Shown here: positions 53,740-63,870 of the stretch, piece after piece | Layout: each line of letters begins with the position of its first letter | Position numbering within the stretch: the first letter of the stretch is position 1 | NCBI GenBank assembly: GCA_963575745.1 | Contig: CAUYUJ010020148.1 | Coordinates: 362,501 to 426,500, forward strand | Source of the DNA: Prorocentrum cordatum | Taxonomy: Eukaryota > Sar > Dinophyceae > Prorocentrales > Prorocentraceae | Direction: 5' to 3' | DNA length: 64,000 nucleotides | The notes under the pieces: generated by a model | What the model saw: the letters and a program-made list of their open reading frames with translations, nothing else | Told to the model about the DNA's origin: nothing | Database searches by the model: none | Made by a program: the position numbers and the translations under genes

Positions 53740-56700
53740 AACGACTTCCAGCCCCGAAAAATATCCTCAAGCCTGTCTTTCGCGGGCACTTCGAAGGCCC
53801 CGGCCGAGCGCCTTCGCGTCTCCCAGCAACGGCGCGCGAACGCGCGGAGGCGGAGTGCGAGGAAGCGCCGGCAGCGGTTGCCGTGAAAAAAAACCCGGCC
53901 TGCTGCCAATTGAAATTGCTCGAGCAAGCGCGGCAGCTGGAGGGCGAGGAGGGGTGCAAGAGGGGGCGCCAAGACGGGGGGCGGGAGAGGATGAGGTCGA
54001 GCGCAGCTGGGGGCGACGAGCTCTCCACTGCCTCGCTCGCCCGCCCGCCCCCGCGCCCGGATCGCGCTGTCGCGGGGCGCCCCAGGGTCGAGGAGGGCCC
54101 TCTGCCTCCCCCGGGTGGGGGGGCGTGCGCAGACGGACTGCCTCGACCGGCGCCGGAGCATCCCTGACGTCTTTGCCGACAGACCGATGAGATGCCAATG
54201 GGGAAACGTGATCCAAATATTTAAAGAAGCCGGGTTAGCCACAGGGCTCAAGGCGAAGCCTGCGCGCGCCAGGCATCGGGGGCCGAAAAGCAAGGAACGC
54301 TGCCCATTGGGCCGAAGTCATGGCCCGCAGAGTCACGGCTATCATCGCAACCACGCGCGCTGCGCCTCACGCTGCGCGGCAAGTTTGCGGGCCACGAGCC
54401 GAAACAAGTTTTGAACAACATGTGGCGCCGAGCTGCGTGGAGGGGCGCCCGCGCCTCTCGAAGCCGCGCCCATGCACCCTCCGTTTTGGGAGGAAGAGGG
54501 TCTCCCGACCAGCTCGAGAGCCTTCGCGCCGGGGCCCGAGAGATGAAGTCGTTCGCAACTTGTTCGCGGATCGTGGATGCGAGAACTCTCTGCCGCGTGG
54601 GCCTGCGCCCCAGAGATCCCTGACCGACGGGCCGAAAAGCCTCCCGCCCCCCGTCGCCATCGGCGACCCCTTCCCGCTCCTCTTAGGACCAAGGGTCTAA
54701 GGGCAGCCAGCGGCAGCGTGCGACATCAGGGCAGCTAGCGGGCCCATTTGCCAGTGCGGCGGGGTGAAACGGAGGGGCGCCTGGTTCAGCGTCGCAAGTG
54801 GACCTCTCTCAGCAGCCGCCCGCCGCAGACGCTTTACCAGCGGTGGCCAGGCTCTCTGGAGGGAGGCGAGCTCGCAGCGCATTCTAGCTGCTGCGCGCTT
54901 GGCGACCGGGGGCGAGATTGTTGGTCCGCCAGCGGACTCCAAGCTGAGCCAGTCTGAGAGTCGTGGGGCCGATGCCGCGCGCCTCCAGTAGCGGGCAAAT
55001 CAGACGCTCCCTGAGCAGCCTGGGGGCAGGGGGGGGGCCTGGGCAAGGTGAGGGTCGCGCGAAGACGCCCGGTTGGGATGCGATCTCAGGGCGGCGTCGG
55101 CGCCGGCCCCTGTCTTGGCGGACTCTCGCACGCAAGAAGACCGCCTGGGCCACGGCGCGCCTCGATCGACCGAGAGGGAGGCCCCGGGGCCCAGGACAAA
55201 ACCAAAGTAGAGAAGCGAATCGGCAATTGCAGATTTTACCCACGCATCGCATTCGGCATTTAGCTGCGCTTTGTCCCTGCCAGGCCGCGGCGCTAAGGGC
55301 TTCCCCAGGGATGCCGCTTTGCACTGCCTAGATTTGACATGTAGACGGGCCAGGGACTCAGCAAAACCAGAGACGCAAGCCATTTCTCAACCCTTTGGCC
55401 TCCAGAATCGCGCTGCGCGCGTCGTCGGCGCGGCGGCGCGCGGCGTCGCGGGGCCTGGGCTGCGCAGGCCGAGCCATGTCAGCGCAGAACGCGTTCAACG
55501 CTATCGCGTGCATCGATCCCGAAAAGCCAGGCATGACCCAGCACAGGAGGTCCCAAGGGCCAGGCGAGGCCATGTAGCAGGGGCGATGGAGGTAGAGCAT
55601 CTGCACGCTGGTCTGGAATCCCTCGGGCACCTTCGCGAAGCGGACGTCGAGGGGGGCCCGCTTCTAAGAGACAGAGGGGGGGCCTGGGAGGAGTCGAAGG
55701 CGAACAGGAAAGGCTCGAACGGATCCGACCCCGAATGCCCCCCCCCCCCCCCCCCCGGAGTAGGAATGCGGGCGCGCGCGTCCAGGTCAAGGACGCTCGC
55801 TCGGAGTTGACGCCCCTAGGTGGAGCCCCGCTGGATAGAGACTCCGAACTCGCCGATCCAGGAGAGAACGCCGACGTTCAGATGCGCCAGCTTGCAATTT
55901 GGTTGGGCGCGCTCTTGAGACCAATGGGGCGGGCACCCCTTCCGCGTCGAATGGCGCGGGCCCCAGGGAGTTCCTCGTCGGTGGACAGGTCGCGTCTGTC
56001 GGTGCGATTGCGCCAATCGAGGCCCCGTGCCTGGCCAGAACAATCCCTCCAGAGCATGGGTAGCAGAGCATCTTCGTGAGAGCAAAAGATCCGCCGCCTG
56101 CGGACTGCGCGGGGTGGGGGAGCTCATCGGAGCCTGGGGAAGCTCCCACCACTCTGGCCAGGAACGAAAAGAGACGGCGCAAGCTTGGAAAAAGGGTGGG
56201 GCGGGTGAAGTCGGCCATTTGCCTGCAGCGGGGCGCGTGCTTTTCGCCCTGCGGGTGGCGCGGTGGGTCGCGCTGGACGGCGGAGTCCCAGTGCGCGCCC
56301 AGGGATAAGTTCCGCTCCTGCGCCGCCTGGCTGAATGTCGGGCCCGCGTCGCCCTGGGGGCCCAGAAGAACCGTGCCAGCGGGGCAGCGGCGACGACCGG
56401 AGGGCGACCAAAGCCTCTCGCGGCGGCGGGCAGAACGCCGCGGTGCAACGCGCCGCCGGACACCTGCAGGGCGCTCTGCCGCCGTCTGACCGCGTTGAAG
56501 GGTAATGAGCTTCGCGCTCTTGAGCCTCCTGGCGTTGAGGACCAGAATGAAGGTCGCGACGTTGCGCGGCATCTAACTTCGAGATCTGCGCGCCCGTCGC
56601 GCGAAGATACTAGGGCACCCAGGAATGACGCGCCAGCGGAGATTGAACAGGCTGGGCATACTTTCGCCGAAGGGCAAACTGGCAAAACTACGCGCAATCA

Positions 56701-58010
56701 TGGACATCTGCCGTTTGCATCGAGGACGCCGCTGAAGTTGATGGCTGCGAACGAGGCACCCCGCCACTCGCCGACAGCAGGTGGCGAGCCACAACTTCTC
56801 AACCGGCGCCCGAATCGCATTTCTTCGGCACGGTTGCTCATGTTCGGTGACGGCGTGCTCGAACAGAAAGCTCAAGCATATGGCCTTCGAGATCGGGGGG
56901 TCTCTCTCTGCGTGGGCTTGCTGTCGGCCGCGGTGATCGCGACCAGGACATGGGCGCTGATTCTGCTCAGAAAGAACTCAGCAGGCTCCTCGCAGGTGGT
57001 CTTGGACTGGTTGACGTGGGTCAAGACGCCACGGTGGGGACGCAACGAATACTCGATCAACTCTATTCGCAGTCTGGGTGTCTCGGTGAAAATTCGTAGG
57101 TCGGTCGATAATCATCAATTTTCGCAATGCCTTTCCAGATCTGGTGCCAGATCGCATCGCCAGGGCTGCCCGCGCGCGCGGTGCGCAGCCTGACTGGAAC
57201 CAGCAGCGGGCGGATCAGCTTCAGGGACTGAGGCGCCAGCGGCGCCAGGCGGAACTGCAGCGGGAAAGCCGGGGTCGCTGGCAGCAGCCGCGCGGTCTGC
57301 CCTCGACGCCGTCGCCGTTGGCGTCGCAGACAGGGCCCGGGGGGCGGGAGTAATTGCCGGCAACCATCCAGCGGCCGCTGTGGAAGACCGCGCCCGACCC
57401 CTTCCCCTGCGAGTGGGGAAATGGGGGGGGGGGGGGGGCGCTGCCTGCCAGTTCTGCCAGGGCCCTGCCAGTTCGGGGTGCCGATTCGAAGGTCCTCGCC
57501 CCACCTGATCGTTGGACTGGCGGGAAAGAGAAAGAGCCAGGACAGCTGCGGGGCGGTCGGCGTTCGCGTCGGAGATGTCGAAGTCGCCAAAAAGCATCAG
57601 GGACTGCCGCGGCGGCCCGCGGTGAACCTTGGTCTGTTGCTCGCGGGCCAAGCTCTGGCGATGTCGAAGTTCAGCCAGAAGAATTTCATGGCGGTGCGCG
57701 TTCAAGTGAACGAGGGTGAAGCCAGTCTCGCGACGGCGGGCAAGCCTGCGCCGGGACGCGGCCAGGCGCCTCTCCCACGCGACGAACGTCAAGCACGGGC
57801 GCGAAGTGGGCGGGGAAACGAACCCGAGGCGCCACCGCCAGCGCCGGCGCCGGGAAGATCCGCCGAACATAATGGCTAATAATTGTGTCAATAGCGCTGC
57901 AAAGCCTAGGCGACGGCTGCTGAGTTGCCTCGAACCTCCTGATGAGCGATGATGGCGGAACTTCAATTCAGGGAACTGCGGGCCTCCAGCTTCTTGGCGA
58001 CGCCAGTCGA
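53740..58010 (-). mobile_element. Degenerate non-LTR (LINE) retrotransposon with endonuclease and reverse-transcriptase traces
   Basis: Reading down the minus strand: endonuclease-like ETGFTLVHLNAHRHEILLAE and LMLFGDFDISDAN (57729-57565), where GDFN is expected. A later block reads LTHVNQSKTTCEEPAEFFLS (about 57020). The reverse-transcriptase entry reads PPHWSQERAQPNCKLAHLNV (about 55940), then GRQLRASVLDLDARAR (about 55817-55770). A block like RQGCPLS reads CWVMPGFSGSMHAIALNAF (55543-55487). The thumb reads LARLHVKSRQCK and ADSLLYFGFVLGPGA (55353-55180). A tail reads CELASLQRAWPPLVKRLR (about 54870-54820). The order is that of a complete element of about 4.3 kb, but blocks lie in different frames. 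A C18-type run at 55738-55756 and a G run at about 57424-57438 break it. YxDD is not found. Confidence 0.65.
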
Positions 58011-58089
58011 GGCGCGGCGGAGCAGGGGGGGCGGTCCCAGGGGGCGAACCACGCCTCGGTACTCCCCGTGAAACTCCCCGCGCACGTGC

Positions 58090-58460
58090 TACATAACCCG
58101 CGTCGCCGCACGGCGGCGGAAGGGGTCCTTGACGAGGGAATCGTGGTAGGGCTTGGCCAGCTGCGCGTCGGCGAACCCGGCGTTGCCCTTGCAGATCCAA
58201 GGGGGCTCGTTAGGGTCAACTTCGATGGCGACCAACAGTTCCCACTGGTGGCTGGCGATACCGGCGTTCCTATTGCCGAATACTCCTTTGCCGAGATGCT
58301 TAGATAATGCTTCCGATCCACGCCTGGCAATAAGTTCGCGAACTTGGGCGCGCCGGCTCTCGTCGAGGCCAGCGAACTGCTGGGCCGAGCGACCGATGGG
58401 GGGGCCCGCGGAGAAGCGTCGCCACGTGCTACGGTCATCTCGAGGAGCGGCGAAGGCCTA
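58090..58460 (-). pseudogene. Unidentified coding segment of about 115 codons
   Basis: One minus-strand frame, not starting at an ATG, is open from about 58450 to a TAG near 58100. It reads RDDRSTWRRFSAGPPIGRSA, QQFAGLDESRRAQVRELIAR, RGSEALSKHLGKGVFGNRNA, ELLVAIEVDPNEPPWICKGN and AGFADAQLAKPYHDSLVKDP, then FRRRAATRVM. The composition and the run length in one frame are strongly protein-like, more so than the overlapping longer frames. Upstream, a TAG directly precedes the frame and could be an intron-exon border. It lies between two LINE relics. I recognise no family. Confidence 0.4.
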
Positions 58461-58619
58461 TCCGGCGCGACTGTCGAGGGTAGCGCCCGCATCACCGTTG
58501 AACCGAAGCGCAAAACGACGGGCGAGACCATCGCCTCCCAAGTCGCACTGATCACCCATAGCATAGCCAGCAACACGACGCCGAGGTGAGATCGCGTCAC
58601 GCACCAGGGGGGGAATATC

Positions 58620-59180
58620 CGCCCGTGCGGAGCCGCCGCAGGCTGGCGTGCACGCAGCTGCCGTCGGTGCAAGTGAGGCCCCCGTCCAAGGCCAAGTCGT
58701 CGATCCGCCCCACGCTCGGAGCGCAGGCGCGCACGCCCTCTAGCTCCCGCGCGGCGCTGCAGGCTCACATCCGGATCGGGCAGCGGCTATTGTGGTGTGG
58801 GGAAATCGCTCCTTCAAGCAGGATTGTTTGCGTGTTGGGAGGAGGGGGGTGGCATTTTTCCGCGGAGACAAGCATACCGCCACACAGCTGCAAGCTGCAC
58901 ACAAGCCTCATCAGCGAGATGAGCAGGCCAGCTCTCTCGCCCATCAACCCGCGTTGCGAACACAATCGCGCTGAAACCAAAACTGTGAGACAAACTCGGT
59001 ACGAGGAGATCGGAGGATGGGGGGAGGAACAACGTCTTGTGCCCGTTCGCGAAATTCAGCGCACGTATCCCGCCCATGCGAGCAGAACGGGCTGGCCGCC
59101 GCACTCGCCGCCCATCGCGCGCAGGCCCGCCGCCTTGCTCGCAGCCAGCACGAGGCTTTCTTGTACCCCTCAGGTCGTCG
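58620..59180 (-). pseudogene. LINE C-terminal tail with possible RNase H trace
   Basis: A minus frame at about 58720-58610 reads DDLALDGGLTCTDGSCVHA, where TDGSC resembles the first catalytic aspartate motif of RNase H domains at the end of dinoflagellate LINE proteins. Before it, at about 59130-58990, come SPFCSHGRDTCAEF and PRTEFVSQFW, like the cysteine-containing block that precedes it. The other RNase H acidic residues are not identified. A four-residue motif alone could be chance, so confidence is low. Confidence 0.3.
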
Positions 59181-59309
59181 GCTCAGGGCCGCGTAGCACA
59201 GAGGGGCAGAAGAAACACGACGATGGGCAGAGGAGAACGAGGAGGGGAGGGGGAGGGAGAAGGAAGCGGATGAGGAGAATGAGAAGATGAGAAGGATGAC
59301 AAGGAGGGG

Positions 59310-59780
59310 CTCGAGGTGATGATGATGATGACGATGATGATGATGATGATGAGGGTGAGGATGATTATGATGATGTTGTTGATGGTGATGATGACGATGA
59401 TGATGCTGATGATGATGATGAGGATGATGATGCTGGTAATGATGAAGATGATGCTGATGATGATGCTGATGATGATGCTGATGGTGATGGTGGTGATGGT
59501 GACGATGCAAGTGGCGGTGAAACTGCTGATGATGCTGATGATGCTGATGATGCTGATGATGGTGATGCTGATGCTGCTGCTGAATACGATAATGGTGGTG
59601 GTGATGGTGATGCTGATGCTGATTGTGATGATGATGCTGATGAGGATGTTGATGACGGTGGTGGTGGTGGTGGTGATGATGATGATGCTGATGCTGATAA
59701 TAATAATGATGCTGCTGATAATGATGATGATGCTGATGATGATGTTGATGATGATGATGATGATGACGATAAGCGAGGCG
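59310..59780 (+). repeat. (GAT)n/(GATGCT)n microsatellite
   Basis: About 460 bases of GATGATGATGCTGATGATG with GGTGATGGTGATG variants. Frames read poly-Met, poly-His or poly-Ser and are not genes. Confidence 0.97.
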
Positions 59781-60185
59781 GATGAGGGTGAAGAGGAGGA
59801 GGGGGAGAAGGTGGAAGAAGAGGAAAGACAACTTTGATGATGAGGGAGGGAAAGGAAGATGAGGAGGGAGGAACATGACCGATGAGTGAGGAGGACGAGG
59901 GAGGGTCTGAAGGAGGAGAAGGAGGACGAGATGGGGGAGGAGAAGGAATGATCATCGAGGATGCAGGTTTTGCAAGTTTTCGGACAACTTGGGCCTCCCT
60001 GGATACATAATTGGAGAAGAACCAGAATGAGGTGGGGGACGGAAAATAAGGGAGATGTGCCGAGGATCGAGATGTTGAAACGTCTTCGGCCTTTTATGGG
60101 CCCCTGAAGGTCTCTAGAGGCCCTTGCAGGAGGAGCAAGCAGGAGGTGGAAATGGCTTGCAGACGTGGAGCTGAGGACGAGGAGG
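59781..60185. other. Purine-rich unassigned DNA
   Basis: GGAGGA/GAGGAAG-rich DNA to about 59960, then a less biased stretch. No gene is seen. Confidence 0.4.
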
Positions 60186-60189
60186 GAGG

Positions 60190-60395
60190 AGGGGTGGCTC
60201 CTCCTCCTCCTCCTCCTCCTGCTTCCTCCTCCTCCTCCTCCGCCTCCTCCTCCTCCGTTCTCTCCACTCTCTCACTCTCTGGCTCTCTCTCTCTCTCTCA
60301 CTCTGTAACGCGCTCTCTCTCTCTCTCTCGCTCTTTCTCTCCCTCCTCCTCCTGCTCCTCCTGCTGCCTTCCTCCTCCGCCCTCCTCCCCCTTGC
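60190..60395 (+). repeat. (CCT)n and (CT)n microsatellite
   Basis: CTCCTCCTCCTCCTCC passes into CTCTCTCTCTCTC and back into CTCCTGCTCCTCC. On the minus strand this forms the Glu/Arg-rich C-terminus of the putative secreted protein. Confidence 0.9.
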
Positions 60396-60723
60396 TCCTC
60401 CATCCCTCATCCTGCTCTTCGCGATTGTTCCTCTCGCGGCGGTCGCTGACGGCCCGCGCGGGCGAGCCCCTCAGCGCCACCGTCTTGCCCAGGAGCCCTC
60501 TGGAGTGGCCGGACCGCCGGCGCCGTGGTTGGCGTCTTTTTCCTCGATCTCGGCCTCCAGGGGCCGTCCTTGGGCCAGGGGGCCATCGGACGGCATCAGG
60601 AGAACCCCAGCTGTTGTTGGCGGCCGCTCGCATGCACTCATCGCTGAGGGCCAGGGAAGCGACGAGGAGAAGGACGAGGAGGCAGAGCGTCACCTGGGCG
60701 GAGTTCGCCTGGTTACTTGACAT
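60298..60723 (-). CDS. Putative secreted protein (hypothetical)
   Basis: The ATG at 60723 opens MSSNQANSAQ followed by VTLCLLVLLLVASLALSDEC. This is a textbook N-region, a hydrophobic core of about 15 residues and a small-residue cleavage region near ASLALS. The mature part is basic and has one early Cys; the last 50 residues run through a CT/CCT microsatellite as Glu/Arg repeats to a stop at 60298 (141 codons). The frame is open further upstream to 61014, but the signal peptide argues for this start. The low-complexity end may mean that the true protein splices out earlier. No homologue is recognised. It is on the same strand as the cyclophilin. Confidence 0.35.
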   Translation of the reverse strand: MSSNQANSAQVTLCLLVLLLVASLALSDECMRAAANNSWGSPDAVRWPPGPRTAPGGRDRGKRRQPRRRRSGHSRGLLGKTVALRGSPARAVSDRRERNNREEQDEGWRSKGEEGGGGRQQEEQEEEGEKERERERERVTE

Positions 60724-61006
60724 CGGGAGCCTCGGGAGCCTGCGGAACCCTCTCTTTGGTTTAGACGTCCACTGCGAGCCGTGCAGCTTTGGCAATCGAC
60801 AGGCTCGCCCGAGGGGAAAATTATGAGCGCGAGGCATCACCCACTCCCCCTCTTGCTCTGAAGGAGACGTTGCAGCACGACGACGATGAGGACGACGGCA
60901 AGGGGTGAGGACGCCGGCCGCACCAGGCACGGCCTCGTGCTGCCCCTTGCTCACATCGCGGCCCGGGCGGGCGCGCTTGAAGTGAACTTCCTGACTTGCT
61001 TCCCTA

Positions 61007-61071
61007 GGCGGCACGCCCGGGGGGGAAGTGAGAAGGGGCGGGCCTTCTCAGAAGGCTCGGAAGTTCCCCCG
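61007..61071. mobile_element. Fold-back family A, terminal fragment
   Basis: GGCGGCACGCCCGGGGGGGA, then AGTGAGAAGGGGCGGGCCTT and CTCAGAAGGCTCGGAAGT. This is the reverse complement of the right end of the copies at 43851-44042 and 62880-63074. Only about 65 bp remain. Confidence 0.65.
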
Positions 61072-62879
61072 CCTTGGAATTGTCGTTGCCATCGCGCCTG
61101 ATCGTCTTCGCGCCGTCGGCGTGGACACTTCTTGTCCGGGCACTGGAGCGGGCAAGCTTGGAATCAACCTCCTGGCAACAACGCCGGCCACGCGCTTTCG
61201 AGAAAGACAGTGATCACGTTCGGAGGGGAACGGGTTGGTAAGATGCAGGGCACGACTGTGTGATAAACACATGCAACATACGCGATAATACGGACGGTCT
61301 GGCTCATTTCTCCCAGCCCCACCCTCCTCACACAATAATTCAGAAGAAGGAAAACCATAAACTTTTGGCAGTTCGCGCGGATTTCTCCGCGCCGACCGCC
61401 AACAGATATACGGTTATGGCATTTTCTCCTCGTCGAATCTCTCAATAGCACGAGGCCCTCCGCTTGCCAGACAGAAGAGCTCGTGGAGTCCCAACCCCGG
61501 ATGGCAGGGCGCCCGCAAGGCATGCAAAAGCCTCTCGGAGGAGCTCGATGGGCTCCTGGAGAAACTTCTGGAGAGTTTCCAGGCAGACGGGTCGGGAAAC
61601 GCTCAGAAAATGCCTCTCGTCGGGACCCGCTGCAAGTTCAGATAAATCGCGCTGGGGACTTTTCACCGAAGCCGGAACGAGCTCTGGGGCTACGTTGCGG
61701 TTCCGGCTTCTTAATCTGCAGCCCTTTGAGCTCTCCATGGAGCTATCTGGGAACATCTCTCAAGAATATGAGACCATCTGCCGGCCAACGCGCGTCATGA
61801 TGCTTGGGAGCGTGCTCTCCGTCACGGGCTTCGAGACCTGGCGCCCACGCGGCTTGGGGCCCTCAGAGGGCTCTGGGCCGAACGTCGTCCCATATTCGGC
61901 CTCGCTTTTCAGCGCGGGGGCGCGCTGTCCCTACGCACTGTGCTGCATGCGCGGCTGGACCTAGGACATCAATCATATCCTTCAAGGACATGAGACCCTC
62001 CGCTGGCCAAAATGATTAACATTCGAGGGTACCGGCCCTCAGGATGCACAAGAACATCCAGCAGACACGAAGAATTTCAGGGTACCCTCCCCGAAACGAC
62101 CTCGATCTTATACCTCGGTCCGACTATACTGGTGTGAGCAGCAGGAGCCCTCTCGGCAAGCCTGGTGCTCGGCATCGCTCGGACGTCCATTCCCCGTGCA
62201 TGTTTCGGCTTCGTGCGCGTTTTTTTTTGTCGCAAGATGGCCCACAAAGCTCCTCGATGGTCGTTGACGAGAAGAAGCGCGCACGTCCGCTTGATGCCAT
62301 GGGTGTGGGAACAAGGGTCTAGGACGAAAACGGAGAGAAGGGGTCGTACTGTCTGGGCAGAGGGATAAGCAAACACAAAATAGTCGTCGGCTTGGGTACG
62401 CAAAGGTGCACATTTGTTGCGATAAGCGCGAGGCAACATAGGAACCCTTAAACGCGGCCGGAGTGCATTCAGCCCCTCGGACACTGGCAGCCCTTTGTCC
62501 TATCGCCAAAACATCTAGTGCCAATCCTCTACGAAAAAAATTGAGAGAACGAGCTGCCTGCAATCACTCGGGCAATGCGGTGGCAGGCCAAGGAGCAGCC
62601 AGAGAGGGAGGCGAACCAGGCGGAGCAGGAGAGGAACAGAGAAGGTAGCACAACGGCAACATACACGCTCAAGCGTTGAGGTCGACGATGCAAGCCGCGG
62701 GGAAGGGCTGGCGGACGATGGCGAGCAGGAGCAGGAGAAAGAGGTTGGAAGGCGAGGCAGATGGGGCGGGAGCGAGGGCGGGAAGGGCGGCGCAGCCGGA
62801 CGGTTGGGAGAGGACGCGGAAGGCACTGGCAGAGGGTGAGCGGGCCGATACATACATGCTTTGCACCCTCCCCAACATC
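61072..62879. other. Unassigned DNA between fold-back copies
   Basis: Overlapping frames on both strands (for example 61464-61964 plus and 61442-61756 minus) carry no motif. ATGAGACC(A/C)TC(T/C)GC(C/T)GGCCAA occurs twice, near 61769 and 61989, as a short duplication. The region could hold downstream or intergenic DNA of an unrecognised gene. Confidence 0.35.
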
Positions 62880-63074
62880 GGCAGCGAGCGAGAGGGGGAA
62901 GTGGGAAGGAGGAGGCCTTCTCAGAAGGCGGCGGGGCTTCTCAGAAGCCCTTGCGCCTTCTGAGAGGTTGTCTGCGTCTCCGGGGAAGGCTTAGAAAACT
63001 TTCAGAAGGCCGGACGACTTCCGAGCCTTCTGAAAAAGCCCGCCTCCTATCATTTCCTCCCCGGGCTCGCCGCC
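62880..63074. mobile_element. Fold-back family A, copy 2, at the cyclophilin 3' end
   Basis: The left end GGCAGCGAGCGAGAGGGGGA continues with AGTGGGAAGG and GGCCTTCTCAGAAGGCGGCG. The right end has GAGCCTTCTGAAAAAGCCC, CCTATCATTTCCTCCCC and GCTCGCCGCC. It aligns with 43851-44042 over its full length and is 195 bp long. Its edge is 17 bases from the cyclophilin stop codon, so it must lie in the 3' untranslated region or the immediate downstream spacer. Confidence 0.8.
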
Positions 63075-63091
63075 GACAGCCCCATGCACTC

Positions 63092-63724
63092 TCACGGCAA
63101 GCCGTTGATGGTGATCTTGTTCATCTTGATCGGCTCGATCGGATTATCATCTTTGGTCTTCACCTTGCTGATCGCCTCGACAATATCCATCCCGCTGGTG
63201 ATCTTGCCGAACACAGGGTGCTTCGATGCACCAGGTGAGAACCAATCCAAGTTTGAGTTATTAGCAACGTTGATGAACATCTGTGAACCACCAGAATTTT
63301 TCTGACCGGTGTTTGCCATGGACAGCGTACCAATTGCGTTTGTATCCTTGCTGATGTTCTCGTCCTTGATGCATCCACCGTTGAACCTCTTCTCCGTTGC
63401 TCCAGTCTTCAAATTCTTGTACGTACCATTCTCTGGACCACCAGTGCCGGCTCTGCTCGACTTGGGGTCCTTTGCGTGCGGGCATCCGAACTGGTTCATG
63501 AAGCCTGGGATGACGCGGTGAAAGTGAATGCCATCGTAGAAGCCCTTTTGACAGAGGTCGATGAAGTTAGAGGCCGTAATGGGAACACGGTCCAAGTAGA
63601 TCTCGGCCTCGAAGGAACCCATCGTCGTGTCAAACACTGCGGTGGGATTCGGCACCGCCTCGCCCTGCGCCCCCCTGCTGGAGCCTTCGGCGTCGGCAGC
63701 CGGCTTCGAACCACCGCAGCCCAT
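63092..63724 (-). CDS. Cyclophilin-type peptidyl-prolyl cis-trans isomerase
   Basis: Catalyses proline cis-trans isomerisation. The 210-codon frame starts at the ATG at 63724; the frame is open 10 codons further up but has no ATG there. Residues 1-6 are MGCGGS, matching an N-myristoylation signal with a palmitoylatable Cys3, so membrane anchoring is inferred. A low-complexity linker to about residue 25 precedes the cyclophilin fold. The active-site segments are intact: FHRVIPGFMNQFGCP supplies the catalytic Arg with Phe, Met and Gln. SMANTGQKNSGGSQMF, then LDWFSPG and KHPVFGKITSGMDIVEAI, supply the Trp and His of the pocket. An insertion (CPHAKDPKSSRAGTGGP) and PENGTYKNLKTGATEKRF lengthen the loops compared with human CypA. 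No intron interrupts the coding part. It is single in this window, although dinoflagellate genes are often tandemly repeated. A fold-back element abuts the 3' end. Confidence 0.95.
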   Translation of the reverse strand: MGCGGSKPAADAEGSSRGAQGEAVPNPTAVFDTTMGSFEAEIYLDRVPITASNFIDLCQKGFYDGIHFHRVIPGFMNQFGCPHAKDPKSSRAGTGGPENGTYKNLKTGATEKRFNGGCIKDENISKDTNAIGTLSMANTGQKNSGGSQMFINVANNSNLDWFSPGASKHPVFGKITSGMDIVEAISKVKTKDDNPIEPIKMNKITINGLP

Positions 63725-63870
63725 TGCGACGACTGCCAAACAGGCGAAGCGCAACTCTTCTGGAAGACGAGCGGGGCTACTATCTGCGCTGCACGGACTT
63801 CTTTGGCCACAGCGGCTGCGGACGAGGGGGCCGAGAAGGGCGGAGAGGAGGACAAGGGTAAGGAGGGAAC
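63725..63870 (-). promoter_or_regulatory. Probable 5' UTR and trans-splice acceptor of the cyclophilin
   Basis: On the minus strand, a pyrimidine-rich tract (plus 63821-63870, purine-rich on plus) leads to CTCGTCCGCAG, ending at plus 63816. The roughly 91 bases from there to the ATG contain no other ATG. This fits the acceptor site where dinoflagellate mRNAs receive the spliced leader. The exact AG is inferred; other AGs lie downstream. No spliced-leader relic is present here. Confidence 0.4.

Noticed and set aside
59310-59880. Poly-Met and poly-His frames
   Set aside because: They are translations of the GAT microsatellite.
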